Source: Silanimonas sp021297925
Lineage (GTDB): Bacteria > Pseudomonadota > Gammaproteobacteria > Xanthomonadales > Xanthomonadaceae
Length of the DNA: 64,000 nucleotides
Direction: 5' to 3'
Assembly: GCA_027532825.1 (NCBI GenBank)
Contig: JAPZTL010000004.1
Coordinates: 447,077-511,076 of the forward strand
Below, piece after piece: positions 46,422 through 55,396 of this stretch. A program made the translations under genes and the position numbers. The notes under the pieces are model-generated. The model ran no database searches, was not told the origin of the DNA, and saw only the letters and a list, made by a program, of their open reading frames with translations. Within the stretch, counting starts at the first letter, position 1. The number at the start of each line of letters is the position of its first letter.

Positions 46422-47210
46422 ATGGCCGAGTTCACCCTTCCCCAGAATTCGAAGATCGGCAAGGGCAAGCATTTCCCGGCGCCGGCGGGGTCGAAGAACG
46501 TCCGCAGCTTCAAGGTGTACCGCTGGAACCCGGACGACGGGCAGAACCCGCGCGTGGACACCTACGACGTCGACCTCGACCGCTGCGGGCCGATGGTCCT
46601 GGACGCGCTGATCAAGATCAAGAACGAGGTCGACCCGACGCTGACCTTCCGGCGCTCGTGCCGCGAGGGCATCTGCGGTTCGTGCGCGATGAACATCGAC
46701 GGTACGAACACGCTGGCCTGCACCAAGGCCATCGATGACTGCGGCAAGAAGGACGTGCCGATCTACCCACTGCCGCACATGCCGGTGATCAAGGACCTGG
46801 TGCCGGACCTGACCCACTTCTACGCGCAGTACGCGTCGATCCGCCCGTGGCTGCGCACGCAGAGCGCCGCGCCGGCCAGCCGCGAGCGCCTGCAGTCGCC
46901 GGAGGACCGCAAGAAGCTCGATGGCCTCTACGAGTGCATTCTCTGCGCCTGCTGCTCGACGAGCTGCCCGAGCTACTGGTGGAACGGCGACCGCTACCTC
47001 GGCCCGGCCATCCTGCTTCAGGCCTACCGCTGGATCATCGACTCCCGCGACGAGGACACCGGCGCGCGCCTCGACGACCTCGAGGACCCCTTCAAGCTCT
47101 ACCGCTGCCACACGATCATGAACTGCGCGCGGACCTGCCCGAAGGGGCTGAATCCCGCGAAGGCGATCGCCGAGATCAAGAAGCTCATGCTCGCGCGCCG
47201 GGGCGCGTGA
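46422..47210 (+). CDS. sdhB: Succinate dehydrogenase iron-sulfur subunit
   Basis: This 262-residue subunit has all three cluster motifs: the [2Fe-2S] ligands in CREGICGSCAMNIDG and LAC, and the [4Fe-4S]/[3Fe-4S] ligands in CILCACCSTSCPSYWW and CHTIMNCARTCPKGLNP. It passes electrons from SdhA to the membrane subunits. Its TGA overlaps the ATG of the MAPEG gene (TGATG). Confidence 0.96.
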   Translation: MAEFTLPQNSKIGKGKHFPAPAGSKNVRSFKVYRWNPDDGQNPRVDTYDVDLDRCGPMVLDALIKIKNEVDPTLTFRRSCREGICGSCAMNIDGTNTLACTKAIDDCGKKDVPIYPLPHMPVIKDLVPDLTHFYAQYASIRPWLRTQSAAPASRERLQSPEDRKKLDGLYECILCACCSTSCPSYWWNGDRYLGPAILLQAYRWIIDSRDEDTGARLDDLEDPFKLYRCHTIMNCARTCPKGLNPAKAIAEIKKLMLARRGA

Positions 47211-47635
47211 TGGCCGCCTCTCCGTGGGTCTGGCCGATGCTGGCGATGGTCGGCCTCGTGCTGGCCGTCTGGATGCGCCTGTACCTGACGCGCATCCCCG
47301 AGATGAAGCGTCGCCACATCCATCCGCAGAAGGTGGCGTCGAACCGGGCCATGGTCGAGGCCCTCGAGGACCAGCGCGCGGCCGACAATTTCCGCAACCT
47401 CTTCGAACTGCCCGTGCTGTTCCATGCCGCGTGCCTGGCCGCCATCGCCACGGGTGTCGATTCGGTGGCCGCTCTGGCGCTCGCCTGGGGCTTCGTCGCG
47501 ACGCGGGTGGCGCACTCGTGGATCCACTGCACCTACAACACGGTGATGCACCGCTTCCAGGCCTACGCGCTGGGCGGCGCGCTCCTGTTCGCCCTGTGGG
47601 GCGTGCTTGGCGCGGTCTGGGCCGGCGTGCTCTGA
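47210..47635 (+). CDS. MAPEG-family membrane protein
   Basis: This 141-residue protein has about four helices. The MAPEG pattern is AVWMRLYLTRIPEMKRRHIHPQK, followed by RAADNFRNLFELPVLFHAACLA with the conserved N-F-x-x-x-x-E-x-P-x-L-F motif, and VATRVAHSWIHCTYNTVMHRF. MAPEG proteins include microsomal glutathione transferases. It is coupled to sdhB by a 1-bp overlap. Its role beside succinate dehydrogenase is unknown. Confidence 0.88.
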   Translation: MAASPWVWPMLAMVGLVLAVWMRLYLTRIPEMKRRHIHPQKVASNRAMVEALEDQRAADNFRNLFELPVLFHAACLAAIATGVDSVAALALAWGFVATRVAHSWIHCTYNTVMHRFQAYALGGALLFALWGVLGAVWAGVL

Positions 47636-47663
47636 CGGCGGAACGGGCCGGGGCGGGCGCATC

Positions 47664-47918
47664 GTGGCCGGGGTCGATCCCGTGGAGCTCAGGCGCCTGA
47701 GGTGGCGTTGCCGGCGCGGCATGCGCGAGCTCGACCAGCTGATGGAGCGTTTCCTCGACCGCGCCTGGGCGACTTCTTCCGATCCGGATCGCGCGCTTTT
47801 CCTGCGGCTGCTGGACACCGAAGACGACATCCTGTGGCGGTGGTGCATGGGCCGCGAGCGCCCGGAGGATCCCGCCCTTGCCGACTTCGTCGACCGACTC
47901 CTCGTCCTGCCGCCTTGA
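47664..47918 (+). CDS. sdhE: SdhE, FAD assembly factor for succinate dehydrogenase (SDHAF2/YgfY)
   Basis: This is an 84-residue protein from GTG 47664 (VAGVDPVELRRLRWR). The defining R-G-M-R-E-L-D motif (RCRRGMRELDQLMERF) is present, as is DTEDDILWRWCMGRERP. SdhE binds SdhA and promotes covalent FAD attachment. It lies in the same transcription unit as its target. The frame is open for 19 codons further up, but homology begins at this GTG. Its 3' end overlaps ygfX by about 40 bp. Confidence 0.92.
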   Translation: MAGVDPVELRRLRWRCRRGMRELDQLMERFLDRAWATSSDPDRALFLRLLDTEDDILWRWCMGRERPEDPALADFVDRLLVLPP

Positions 47919-48336
47919 GTGGCGCCCGTCGCGTTGGGGCATCGTCGCGGCCGCGGTCCTTCCCCTGTCCTGTGCGGGCGCGCTGGCTGACTCGGGCCTT
48001 CCCGACGCGCTGCCTCGGGGCATCGCACCTGCGGTCGTCCCGGCCGTCCTGCTCGCCTTCGGCGCCGCTGCCGGCGCATCGTGGTCCGTCCGTGCCGCGC
48101 GCCGGCCACCGGTCGTGCTCCGGTTGTGCCCCGGCCGCCGCCTTGCGGTCGGGGAGGGGCGCGCCGGGTCCGCCACGCTGACTGAACGCTGGCCGCTCGT
48201 CGTCCTCCGGCGCGACGACGGGAGCGGCGCATGGGTGTTCTGGCCGGATACGCTGTCGCCCGATTCCCGCCGGCGTTGCCGGCTCTGGGCCGATGCCGCC
48301 CCGGCACCGGTCGTCCCGCACCACTGGATGGGCTGA
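47878..48336 (+). CDS. ygfX: YgfX-like inner-membrane protein
   Basis: This is a 152-residue protein whose partnership with SdhE is typical (ygfX-ygfY/cptA-cptB). The N-terminal CRLEWRPSRWGIVAAAVLP is followed by two hydrophobic segments, then a soluble beta domain ending in VFWPDTLSPDSRRRCRLWA, the counterpart of the L-x-x-D-S-L-x-x-x-x-x-R-R-L-x motif. The E. coli homologue was described as an inner-membrane toxin acting on the cytoskeleton. The start is unsure: TTG 47878 is used, overlapping sdhE. Confidence 0.75.
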   Translation: MPTSSTDSSSCRLEWRPSRWGIVAAAVLPLSCAGALADSGLPDALPRGIAPAVVPAVLLAFGAAAGASWSVRAARRPPVVLRLCPGRRLAVGEGRAGSATLTERWPLVVLRRDDGSGAWVFWPDTLSPDSRRRCRLWADAAPAPVVPHHWMG

Positions 48337-48340
48337 ACGC

Positions 48341-49585
48341 ATGTTCCAACCGCTGCCGCTGGCGATCGGCCTGCGCTACCTGCGCGCGAAGCGCCGCAAT
48401 CGCTTCATCAGCTTCATCTCCGCCGCGTCGATCCTCGGGATCATCATCGGCGTGATCGCGCTGATCACCACCATCGCGGTGATGAGCGGCTTCCAGCGCG
48501 AGATCCGCGATCGCCTGCTCGGGTCGGTGGCGCACGTCACCGTGGAGGGCACGCGGGCCGGGCTCGACGGCTGGCGCGAGGTCATCGCGGCGGTCGAGGC
48601 CGACCCCCGCGTCGCCGGGGCGGCTCCCTACGTCCGCCGCGAGGGCCTGCTGAGCGGCGGGCGCACCCACGCGGCGCTCGTCATGGGCATCGACCCGGCG
48701 TCCGAGCGAGCGGTCTCCGAGCTCGCGCACCGCATGCGCGAGGGGCGGATCGAGGACCTCCGCGACGGCGAGTTCAACGTCCTGCTCGGCGACCAGCTGG
48801 CGTTGGAGCTGGGCGTGCAGGTGGGCGACCGCATCAACGCGACGCTCAACGAGTTCTCCAGCACGCCGCTCGGGGCGATCCCACGGTCCAAGCGCTTCAC
48901 GGTCGCCGGCATCTTTTCGATGGGCGAGTACACGGCCGACAGCACCTTCGCCTTCGTGGCGCTGGGCGACGCCCAGCGGCTGCTGCGGCTGGGCGACGGC
49001 GTGACCGGCGTCCGCATCAAGCTGGACGACCTGTGGGACGCTTCGGCGGTGTCGAACGACCTGCTGCGCAGCCTGCCCGTCGAGGCGCGCGTCAGCGACT
49101 GGATGCGCGACAACCGCAATTTCTTCAGCGCGCTCAGCATGGAGCGCACGGTCATGTTCATCCTCCTCTCGCTGGTCATCGCCATCGCCGCATTCAACCT
49201 CGTGTCCTCGCTGGTGATGCTGGTCCAGGACAAGCAGGCCGACATCGCCATCCTGCGCACCCTGGGCCTCACGCCCCGCCAGGTGATGGCGGTGTTCATC
49301 GTGCAGGGCAGCGTGATCGGCGTCGTCGGCACGCTCGTCGGCGTGGTCGCCGGCGTGCTGCTGAGCCTGAACCTCGGCGCCCTCGTGAAGACGATCGAGG
49401 GCTGGACCGGCCGCGAGCTGATGCCGTCGGACGTCTACTTCATCAGCGGCGTGCCCACGGCGGTCTATCCGTCGGACGTCGCCAGCGTGGCGGTGGTCGC
49501 GCTGTCGCTGTGCTTCCTCGCCACGCTGTACCCGGCCTGGCGCGCCTCGCGCACCGACCCGGCCAGCGCGCTCCGCTACGAGTGA
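48341..49585 (+). CDS. lolC: Lipoprotein-releasing ABC transporter permease LolC/LolE
   Basis: This 414-residue permease has the LolC/E layout: one N-terminal helix after PLAIGLRYLRAKRRNRFISFISAAS, a periplasmic domain (about 50-260), and three C-terminal helices forming the FtsX core (MERTVMFILLSLVIAIAAFNLVSS, VMAVFIVQGSVIGVVGTLVG, and the last segment). It extracts mature lipoproteins and hands them to LolA. A single permease gene is adjacent to lolD, suggesting a homodimeric LolF-type use, or that a second permease is elsewhere. Confidence 0.92.
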   Translation: MFQPLPLAIGLRYLRAKRRNRFISFISAASILGIIIGVIALITTIAVMSGFQREIRDRLLGSVAHVTVEGTRAGLDGWREVIAAVEADPRVAGAAPYVRREGLLSGGRTHAALVMGIDPASERAVSELAHRMREGRIEDLRDGEFNVLLGDQLALELGVQVGDRINATLNEFSSTPLGAIPRSKRFTVAGIFSMGEYTADSTFAFVALGDAQRLLRLGDGVTGVRIKLDDLWDASAVSNDLLRSLPVEARVSDWMRDNRNFFSALSMERTVMFILLSLVIAIAAFNLVSSLVMLVQDKQADIAILRTLGLTPRQVMAVFIVQGSVIGVVGTLVGVVAGVLLSLNLGALVKTIEGWTGRELMPSDVYFISGVPTAVYPSDVASVAVVALSLCFLATLYPAWRASRTDPASALRYE

Positions 49586-49589
49586 TCCC

Positions 49590-50276
49590 ATGAGCCCCGT
49601 CCTCGAAGCCCGACGACTGTCCAAGACCTACCGCGAGGGCGCGCTGGAGACCCCGGTCTTCGCCGACCTCGACCTCGCCATCGAACCCGGTGAATCCGTC
49701 GCGATCATCGGCGCCTCGGGCGCCGGCAAGAGCACGCTGCTGCACCTGCTCGGCGGGCTCGATACGCCGAGTGCCGGCCACGTGCGCGTGGCCGGTCAGG
49801 ACATGGCGGCGCTGTCGGACGCGGAGCGTGGCCGGTTGCGCAATCGCGCTCTCGGATTCGTGTACCAGTTCCACCACCTGCTGCCGGAGTTCACGGCGCT
49901 GGAGAACGTGATGCTCCCGCTGCTCGTCCGCGGCGAGTCCGCGGCGGCGGCGGAGGCGCCGGCGAAGGCGCTGCTCGAGCAGGTCGGGCTGGGCCATCGC
50001 CTCGGCCACAAGCCGGGCGAGCTTTCCGGGGGTGAACGGCAGCGCTGCGCCGTCGCCCGCGCGCTGGTCACCCGTCCGGCCTGCGTGCTGGGCGACGAGC
50101 CGACCGGCAATCTTGACGAGGCCTCGGCCGCCATCGTCTTCGACCTGATGCTCTCCCTGAACCGCGCGCAGGGCACCGCACTGGTGATGGTCACGCACGA
50201 CCGCCGGCTCGCGAGCCGGCTCGACCGGGTGCTCGAGCTCCGCGGCGGCCGGCTGCATCCCTGGACCCCCGGATAG
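49590..50276 (+). CDS. lolD: Lipoprotein-releasing system ATP-binding protein LolD
   Basis: This 228-residue ATPase has Walker A GASGAGKSTLLHLLGGLD, the LolD-typical Q-loop YQFHHLLPEFTALENV, signature LSGGERQRCAVARALV, Walker B CVLGDEPTGNLD and H-loop VTHDRRLA. It is 4 bp after lolC and 3 bp before comEC. Confidence 0.95.
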   Translation: MSPVLEARRLSKTYREGALETPVFADLDLAIEPGESVAIIGASGAGKSTLLHLLGGLDTPSAGHVRVAGQDMAALSDAERGRLRNRALGFVYQFHHLLPEFTALENVMLPLLVRGESAAAAEAPAKALLEQVGLGHRLGHKPGELSGGERQRCAVARALVTRPACVLGDEPTGNLDEASAAIVFDLMLSLNRAQGTALVMVTHDRRLASRLDRVLELRGGRLHPWTPG

Positions 50277-50279
50277 GCC

Positions 50280-52532
50280 ATGGACGCAGGGCAGGGACGC
50301 CCCGGATCCAGTGCGTTCATCGCGGCCGCCCTCGTCGGGGCGGTCGCCGTCGCCTTCGCGCCGACACCGGTGCCCGTCGCCGTGGGCGTGGGGGCAGGAA
50401 TGCTGGCACTGCTCGCGAGGGCCATGCTCAGGGGCGGTGTCCTCGGCCACGCGGCGATGCTGGTGTTCGCCGTGGCTTGCGGCGCGGCCTGGACCGGCGT
50501 CCACGCGCAGCGCGCGGTCACCGCCTTCCTGCCGATCGAGGCCGAGGGCGTCGAGGCGGTGATCGAGGGCCGCATCGTCGGCCTGCCGCTGCACGGCCCC
50601 TCGGGCCTGGTCGCGACCCTCGAGGTGGAGTCGGCCGACGGGCCATGGCCCGCCGCGGCCGCGGCCCTCGTGGGACGGCGGGTCGAGCTGCGCTGGTTCC
50701 GCGACGGCGAGGGCGTGCAGGCGGGGCGTCGTGGCCGCTGGACCGTCGGCCTGCACCGTCCGCCGCCTTCGCGTGGTCCCGGTCTGGACGACGCCGCGCG
50801 CCGCGCCGCCGTGGACGGTGTCGTTGCGATCGCCCGGGTCCGGGGTGGATCGCCCGCCCTCGACCTCGGCGAGGCTCGCGGCCTCGGCGCCGCCATCGAC
50901 CGCTGGCGGGAGGCCGTGTCGACGACCCTCGTCGATTGCCTCGGGCCGGTCCGGGCGCGCTACGTCCGCGCGCTGTCGATTGGCGACACCCGCGGGCTCG
51001 TCGAGCAGGACTGGACCCTGTTGAGGCAGTTCGGGTTGACGCATCTCATCGCGATCAGCGGCTTCCATGTCGCCCTCGTCGCGCTGGTCGGCGTGGCGGT
51101 GGTGCGCGTCGCCTGGTGGCTGGCGCCCGGCGCCGCGCGCCGTTGTCCGCGGCCCATCGCGGCCGCCTGGGGCGCGTTCGGGGTCGCGGCCGTCTATGCG
51201 GTCCTTGCCGGTGCCAGCCTGCCGACGGTCCGGACGGCCCTCATGATCGGCATCGTCGCCATCGTCGCGACCCGGCGCTGGCGCGTCGGCCCGTTGCAGC
51301 CCCTGGCGCTCGCGGTCGGGATCGTGCTCGCGGTGGATCCGCTCGCCGTCATGACCCCGGGGTTCTGGCTGTCCTGCGGCGGCGTCGCCCTGCTGGTCTG
51401 GGGCTGCGGGCCGACGGGGCGTCCGGTGCCCGGATTCCTGCGCGCGCAGTGGGTGGCCAGCCTCGGCCTGCTGCCCGTGCTGGCCGCGGCCTTCCTCGCC
51501 GTGCCCGGCCTCGGGCCCCTGGCGAATCTGGTGGCCATTCCGTGGATCAGCCTCGGCGTCGTGCCCCTGGCCGTTGCCGGCGTGGCCGCCTCGGCCCTCG
51601 GCGCCGATCCGTGGGCCGCCTTGTGCTGGCAGGCCGCCGCGGGCCTGATGTCGATGCTCGAGGGGGCCTTGCGGACCGTACCGGCCGATCTGGCGATGCT
51701 GTGGCCGGTATCGCCGCCATCCCCCCTCGTCCTCGGTGCTGCGGCGCTGGGACTCGGGTGGGTGCTGATGCCGAGAGGCACGCCATTCCGGCTGGCCGGC
51801 CTGCTGCTCCTCGTCCCGATGCTTTGGCCGGCATCGTCGCGGCCGGCGATGGGGGACCTCGAGGTGTGGGTCTTCGATCTCCCCCGCGGCGACGCCGTGC
51901 TGCTGCGCTCGGCCGACCACGACGTGCTGGTCGATGCCGGGCCGGAGGGTGCCGGGCTTCCCCGGGCCTTGCAGACGCTGGGAGTCCGCCGGATCGACCT
52001 CTGGGTGCAGACTCGCGGCAATGCCGGTCGTGCAGGCGGCGCCGCTGGGGTGCTCGAGGGGCTCGAGGTGCGGGAACACTGGATGCCGCCCGGAAGGAGC
52101 GGAGGACGCGTCGCTTTGGAAGGTCGGACGTGGTCGGTCGAGGGGGTGTCGGTCGAGGTGCTGCATCCGAATGCGGACTTCCCGACCGGGGGCGCCGAGG
52201 CCAGCGCGGTGCTGGTCGCCCGTGGCCCCGCCGGGCAGATCCTCCTCGCCTCCGATGCGGGCGCATGGATCGCGTCGCGCGTGGCGCGTGGCGGGTTGTC
52301 CCCCCGTCTCCTGCTTGCGGGGGCACCGGCGCTGGCGGGATGGAGCCCCCGCTTCCCCGCCGCCGTCGCGGTCGCGACCCGGGCGCCAGGCCCGGCCGCG
52401 GCGCGGCGTTGGCCGCCGGACCGGCCGCACCCCGGGCAGGGCGGCACGCTGCGCGTCCGCCTCTCGGCGGATGGCGCCCTCGAAATCCGCGCCTGGCGCG
52501 ACCTGCAGCCGCGCTGGTGGGACGGCCGCTGA
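50280..52532 (+). CDS. comEC: ComEC/Rec2-type DNA uptake channel with degenerate C-terminal metallo-beta-lactamase-like domain
   Basis: This 750-residue membrane protein has an N-terminal DUF4131-like region and OB-like domain (about 1-190). The competence domain core is intact (about 200-500: GDTRGLVEQDWTLLRQFGLTHLIAISGFHVALVALVG, a family hallmark). The C-terminal beta-lactamase-like domain begins about residue 526 (DLEVWVFDLPRGDAVLLRSADHDVLVDAG). It keeps the D-x-G but lacks the S-H-x-D-x-D-H metal motif: the aligned site reads TRGNAGRAGG. The nuclease role of that domain is therefore doubtful here, although the channel domain looks complete. Confidence 0.9.
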   Translation: MDAGQGRPGSSAFIAAALVGAVAVAFAPTPVPVAVGVGAGMLALLARAMLRGGVLGHAAMLVFAVACGAAWTGVHAQRAVTAFLPIEAEGVEAVIEGRIVGLPLHGPSGLVATLEVESADGPWPAAAAALVGRRVELRWFRDGEGVQAGRRGRWTVGLHRPPPSRGPGLDDAARRAAVDGVVAIARVRGGSPALDLGEARGLGAAIDRWREAVSTTLVDCLGPVRARYVRALSIGDTRGLVEQDWTLLRQFGLTHLIAISGFHVALVALVGVAVVRVAWWLAPGAARRCPRPIAAAWGAFGVAAVYAVLAGASLPTVRTALMIGIVAIVATRRWRVGPLQPLALAVGIVLAVDPLAVMTPGFWLSCGGVALLVWGCGPTGRPVPGFLRAQWVASLGLLPVLAAAFLAVPGLGPLANLVAIPWISLGVVPLAVAGVAASALGADPWAALCWQAAAGLMSMLEGALRTVPADLAMLWPVSPPSPLVLGAAALGLGWVLMPRGTPFRLAGLLLLVPMLWPASSRPAMGDLEVWVFDLPRGDAVLLRSADHDVLVDAGPEGAGLPRALQTLGVRRIDLWVQTRGNAGRAGGAAGVLEGLEVREHWMPPGRSGGRVALEGRTWSVEGVSVEVLHPNADFPTGGAEASAVLVARGPAGQILLASDAGAWIASRVARGGLSPRLLLAGAPALAGWSPRFPAAVAVATRAPGPAAARRWPPDRPHPGQGGTLRVRLSADGALEIRAWRDLQPRWWDGR

Positions 52533-52579
52533 GCCCGAGCGGCTATGCTGTGCCTTCTCTCCTGACGAGGTGTTTTCCC

Positions 52580-53218
52580 ATGCTCGAACTGGTCATCGCC
52601 GGCGGTTGGGTGATGGTGCCGATCCTGCTGCTCGCCGTCGCGGCGCTGGGCATCAGCCTCGAACGCCTGTGGACCCTGCGCCGACGGGAGGTGCTGCCCC
52701 CCGGGCTCGGCGACGAGGTCCGGCAGTGGGCCCGCGGCCGCCAGCTCGACCCGAAGCATGTCGACGTCCTGCGCGGCAACTCGCCCCTCGGGGCCCTGCT
52801 CGCCGCCGCGCTCGATGTCCGCCACCGCGGCCGTGACGTCGTCAAGGAACGAATCGAGGACACCGGCCGCCACGTCGTGCACGAACTCGAGCGCTTCCTG
52901 CCGATGCTCGGGACGATCGCCGCCGTCGCCCCCCTCCTGGGCCTCCTCGGCACGGTGCTCGGCATGATCCAGATGTTCCTCGGCATCCTCGAAGCCGGCG
53001 TGGGCGACGCCAGCCGGCTTGCCGGCGGCATCGGCCAGGCGCTGGTATCGACCGCCGCGGGCCTGCTCGTCGCGATCCCGGCGCTGGTCATGCACCGGTT
53101 CTTCCGCGCCCGCGTCGCGGTCTTCGTGATCGACATGGAGAAGGAGGCCGTCGCCCTCGTCGATGCGATCGACGACCTCGCGGCCCCACCCCGCAAGGGG
53201 AAGGGGCCGTCGGCGTGA
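52580..53218 (+). CDS. exbB: MotA/TolQ/ExbB proton-channel family protein
   Basis: This 212-residue protein has three hydrophobic segments in the ExbB/TolQ arrangement: one near the N-terminus (GGWVMVPILLLAVAALGISL), a cytoplasmic helical stretch, then PMLGTIAAVAPLLGLLGTVLGMIQMF and GGIGQALVSTAAGLLVAIPALVM, the latter two carrying the family signature. It couples the proton motive force to a partner of TonB/TolA type. Its stop overlaps the exbD gene. Confidence 0.92.
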   Translation: MLELVIAGGWVMVPILLLAVAALGISLERLWTLRRREVLPPGLGDEVRQWARGRQLDPKHVDVLRGNSPLGALLAAALDVRHRGRDVVKERIEDTGRHVVHELERFLPMLGTIAAVAPLLGLLGTVLGMIQMFLGILEAGVGDASRLAGGIGQALVSTAAGLLVAIPALVMHRFFRARVAVFVIDMEKEAVALVDAIDDLAAPPRKGKGPSA

Positions 53219-53637
53219 AGCTCTCCCGCGACGCCCGCGACGACGAACCAGAGATCAACCTCGTCTCGCTGATCGACGTGATCTTCTGCATCATCCTCTT
53301 CCTCGTCGTCACGACGACCTTCGACGTCCGCACCTCGCTCCGCCTGCAGCTCCCGACCGCCGACGGCCAGGTCCTCGAGGCGGGCGACCAGCCCATGACG
53401 GTCGTCGTCGACGCGCAAGGCCGCCTGTACCTCGGGACCCGCGAACTGCCGACCGACGACCGCACGGCCCTCGTCGCCGTGTTCGAGGGGGCGGATCCCG
53501 ACCCCGCCACCCGCCGCGTCGTGCTGCGCGCCGACGGGCGGGCGCCCCACCAGGCGGTGGTCACCGCCATGGACGCGCTGGGCAAGGCCGGCTTCACGCG
53601 TCTGTCGATCGCCACCACGCCGGAGGCCGAGCAGTGA
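53215..53637 (+). CDS. exbD: ExbD/TolR-family protein
   Basis: This 140-residue single-span protein has the ExbD signature (DDEPEINLVSLIDVIFCIILFLVVTTTF), including the membrane Asp used for proton transfer, and a periplasmic domain (LQLPTADGQVLEAGDQPMTVVVDAQGRLYLG). It overlaps exbB by 4 bp and its stop overlaps the msbA GTG. No TonB gene is adjacent. Confidence 0.94.
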   Translation: MKLSRDARDDEPEINLVSLIDVIFCIILFLVVTTTFDVRTSLRLQLPTADGQVLEAGDQPMTVVVDAQGRLYLGTRELPTDDRTALVAVFEGADPDPATRRVVLRADGRAPHQAVVTAMDALGKAGFTRLSIATTPEAEQ

Positions 53638-55394
53638 CCGCCGACGCAGCGATGCGCAGCTGGCCCGTCTACCGCCGGCTGCTGGGCTGGACGCTGCGTT
53701 ACCGCCCGCTGCTGGCACTGGCGGCGCTGGGCATGGTGGTCGAAGCCGCTGGCACCGCCGCGTTCACGTGGCTGATGCAGCCGATGGTCGACGAGACGCT
53801 CGTCGCGGCCGGCACGTCCATCGACTGGACGATGCCGCTGGCCATCGTCGCCCTCTTCGTCTGCCGCGGCATCGCGACCTTCGTGACCGACTACGGCATG
53901 GCCCGCGCCGGGCGCAGCGTCGTGCGCGACCTCCGCGTCGCCCTGATCGGGAAGATGCTGGCGCTGCCATCGAGCCGCTTCGACCGCGAGCCGGTCGCGG
54001 CGATGGTGTCCCGCCTCAACTACGACACCGAGCAGGTCGCACAGGCCAGCAGCGACGCGCTCAAGATCCTGCTGACGGACTCGCTCACGGTGTTGGGCCT
54101 CGTCGCCGTGATGCTCTGGTACAGCCTGGTGGTCACGGGGGCCATCGCGGTCATCGTCCCGCTGATCGGCGTGATCGCGGCCTACGTGTCCACCCGCTAC
54201 CGGCGGCTCAACAAGCGCATCCAGGAAGGCGTGGCCGACCTCGCGACCGGCGCCGAGGAGATCATCGCCGGCCAGCAGGACATCAAGGTCTACGGCCGGC
54301 AGGCGAGCGAGGTCGCGCGCTACGGTCGGATGGCCGACGCCAACCTCCGCTTGCACCTCAAGGTCGAGACCACGCGGGCCGCGGCCTCTTCCGTGATCCA
54401 GTTGCTGGCGGCGGTGGCGCTGGCCGTGCTGCTGGTGGTGGCCGGACTCGAGGCCGCCAAGGGTCGACTGACGGCGGGTGATTTCGTCGCGATCATGACC
54501 GCGATGATGGCGATCATCCCGTCGTTGAAGCGACTCGCCAATGTCCAGGCGATCGTCCAACGCGGCGTGGCCGCCGCGGTGCGGCTGTTCCAGGTGCTCG
54601 ATGAACCGGTCGAGGTCGATGCCGGCGGCCACGCGCCCGCCCGCGCCCGCGGCCTCGTCGAGTTCCGCCAGGTCGGCTTGCGCTACGACGGCGCCGCCGG
54701 CGACGCCCTCGACACCGTGAGCTTCACCGCGGCCCCGGGCACGGTCACCGCCATCGTCGGCCGCTCGGGCAGCGGCAAGACCACGCTGGCCCGGCTGCTG
54801 CCGCGTTTCTACGAGCCGTCCCGTGGCGTCGTCCTGCTCGACGGCGTGCCGCTCGCGGGCTGGTCGCTCGCGGCGCTGCGTCGCCAGATCGCGCTGGTGG
54901 GGCAGAAGGTGATGCTCTTCGACGACACCGTGGCGGCGAACATCGCCTACGGCGCCGAGGGCGACTCGGTTGGCGTCGATCCGGCCGCCGTCCGCGCCGC
55001 CGCCGATGCCGCCAACGCCAGCGAGTTCGTGGACCGGCTGCCCGAGGGCATGGCGACGCGAATCGGCGAGAACGGCAACCGGCTGTCGGGCGGCCAGCGC
55101 CAGCGCATCGCCATCGCGCGGGCGGTCCTCAAGGACGCCCCGGTGCTCGTCCTCGACGAGGCCACGGCGGCGCTCGACAACGAATCCGAGCGGCTGGTGC
55201 AGGCCGCGCTGGAGCGGCTGTTCCCGCATCGCACGACCCTGGTGATCGCCCATCGGCTGTCGACCATCGAGCGCGCGGACCAAGTGCTGGTGATGGACGG
55301 CGGACGCATCGTCGAGGCCGGGACCCATGCCGATCTCCTCGCGCGCGGCGGCACCTACGCGCAGTTGCATCGCGCGCAGTTCCGGGACGCCTGA
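53634..55394 (+). CDS. msbA: Lipid A export ABC transporter MsbA
   Basis: This 586-residue fused half-transporter starts at GTG 53634, overlapping exbD (GTGA). Six transmembrane helices (about 1-330) precede the nucleotide-binding domain: Walker A GRSGSGKTTLARLLPRFY, Q-loop ALVGQKVMLFDDTVAANIAYG, signature LSGGQRQRIAIARAVL, Walker B VLVLDEATAALD, H-loop IAHRLSTIERAD. It flips core-lipid A across the inner membrane. The adjacency to lpxK is the standard arrangement. Confidence 0.94.
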   Translation: MTADAAMRSWPVYRRLLGWTLRYRPLLALAALGMVVEAAGTAAFTWLMQPMVDETLVAAGTSIDWTMPLAIVALFVCRGIATFVTDYGMARAGRSVVRDLRVALIGKMLALPSSRFDREPVAAMVSRLNYDTEQVAQASSDALKILLTDSLTVLGLVAVMLWYSLVVTGAIAVIVPLIGVIAAYVSTRYRRLNKRIQEGVADLATGAEEIIAGQQDIKVYGRQASEVARYGRMADANLRLHLKVETTRAAASSVIQLLAAVALAVLLVVAGLEAAKGRLTAGDFVAIMTAMMAIIPSLKRLANVQAIVQRGVAAAVRLFQVLDEPVEVDAGGHAPARARGLVEFRQVGLRYDGAAGDALDTVSFTAAPGTVTAIVGRSGSGKTTLARLLPRFYEPSRGVVLLDGVPLAGWSLAALRRQIALVGQKVMLFDDTVAANIAYGAEGDSVGVDPAAVRAAADAANASEFVDRLPEGMATRIGENGNRLSGGQRQRIAIARAVLKDAPVLVLDEATAALDNESERLVQAALERLFPHRTTLVIAHRLSTIERADQVLVMDGGRIVEAGTHADLLARGGTYAQLHRAQFRDA

Positions 55395-55396
55395 GC

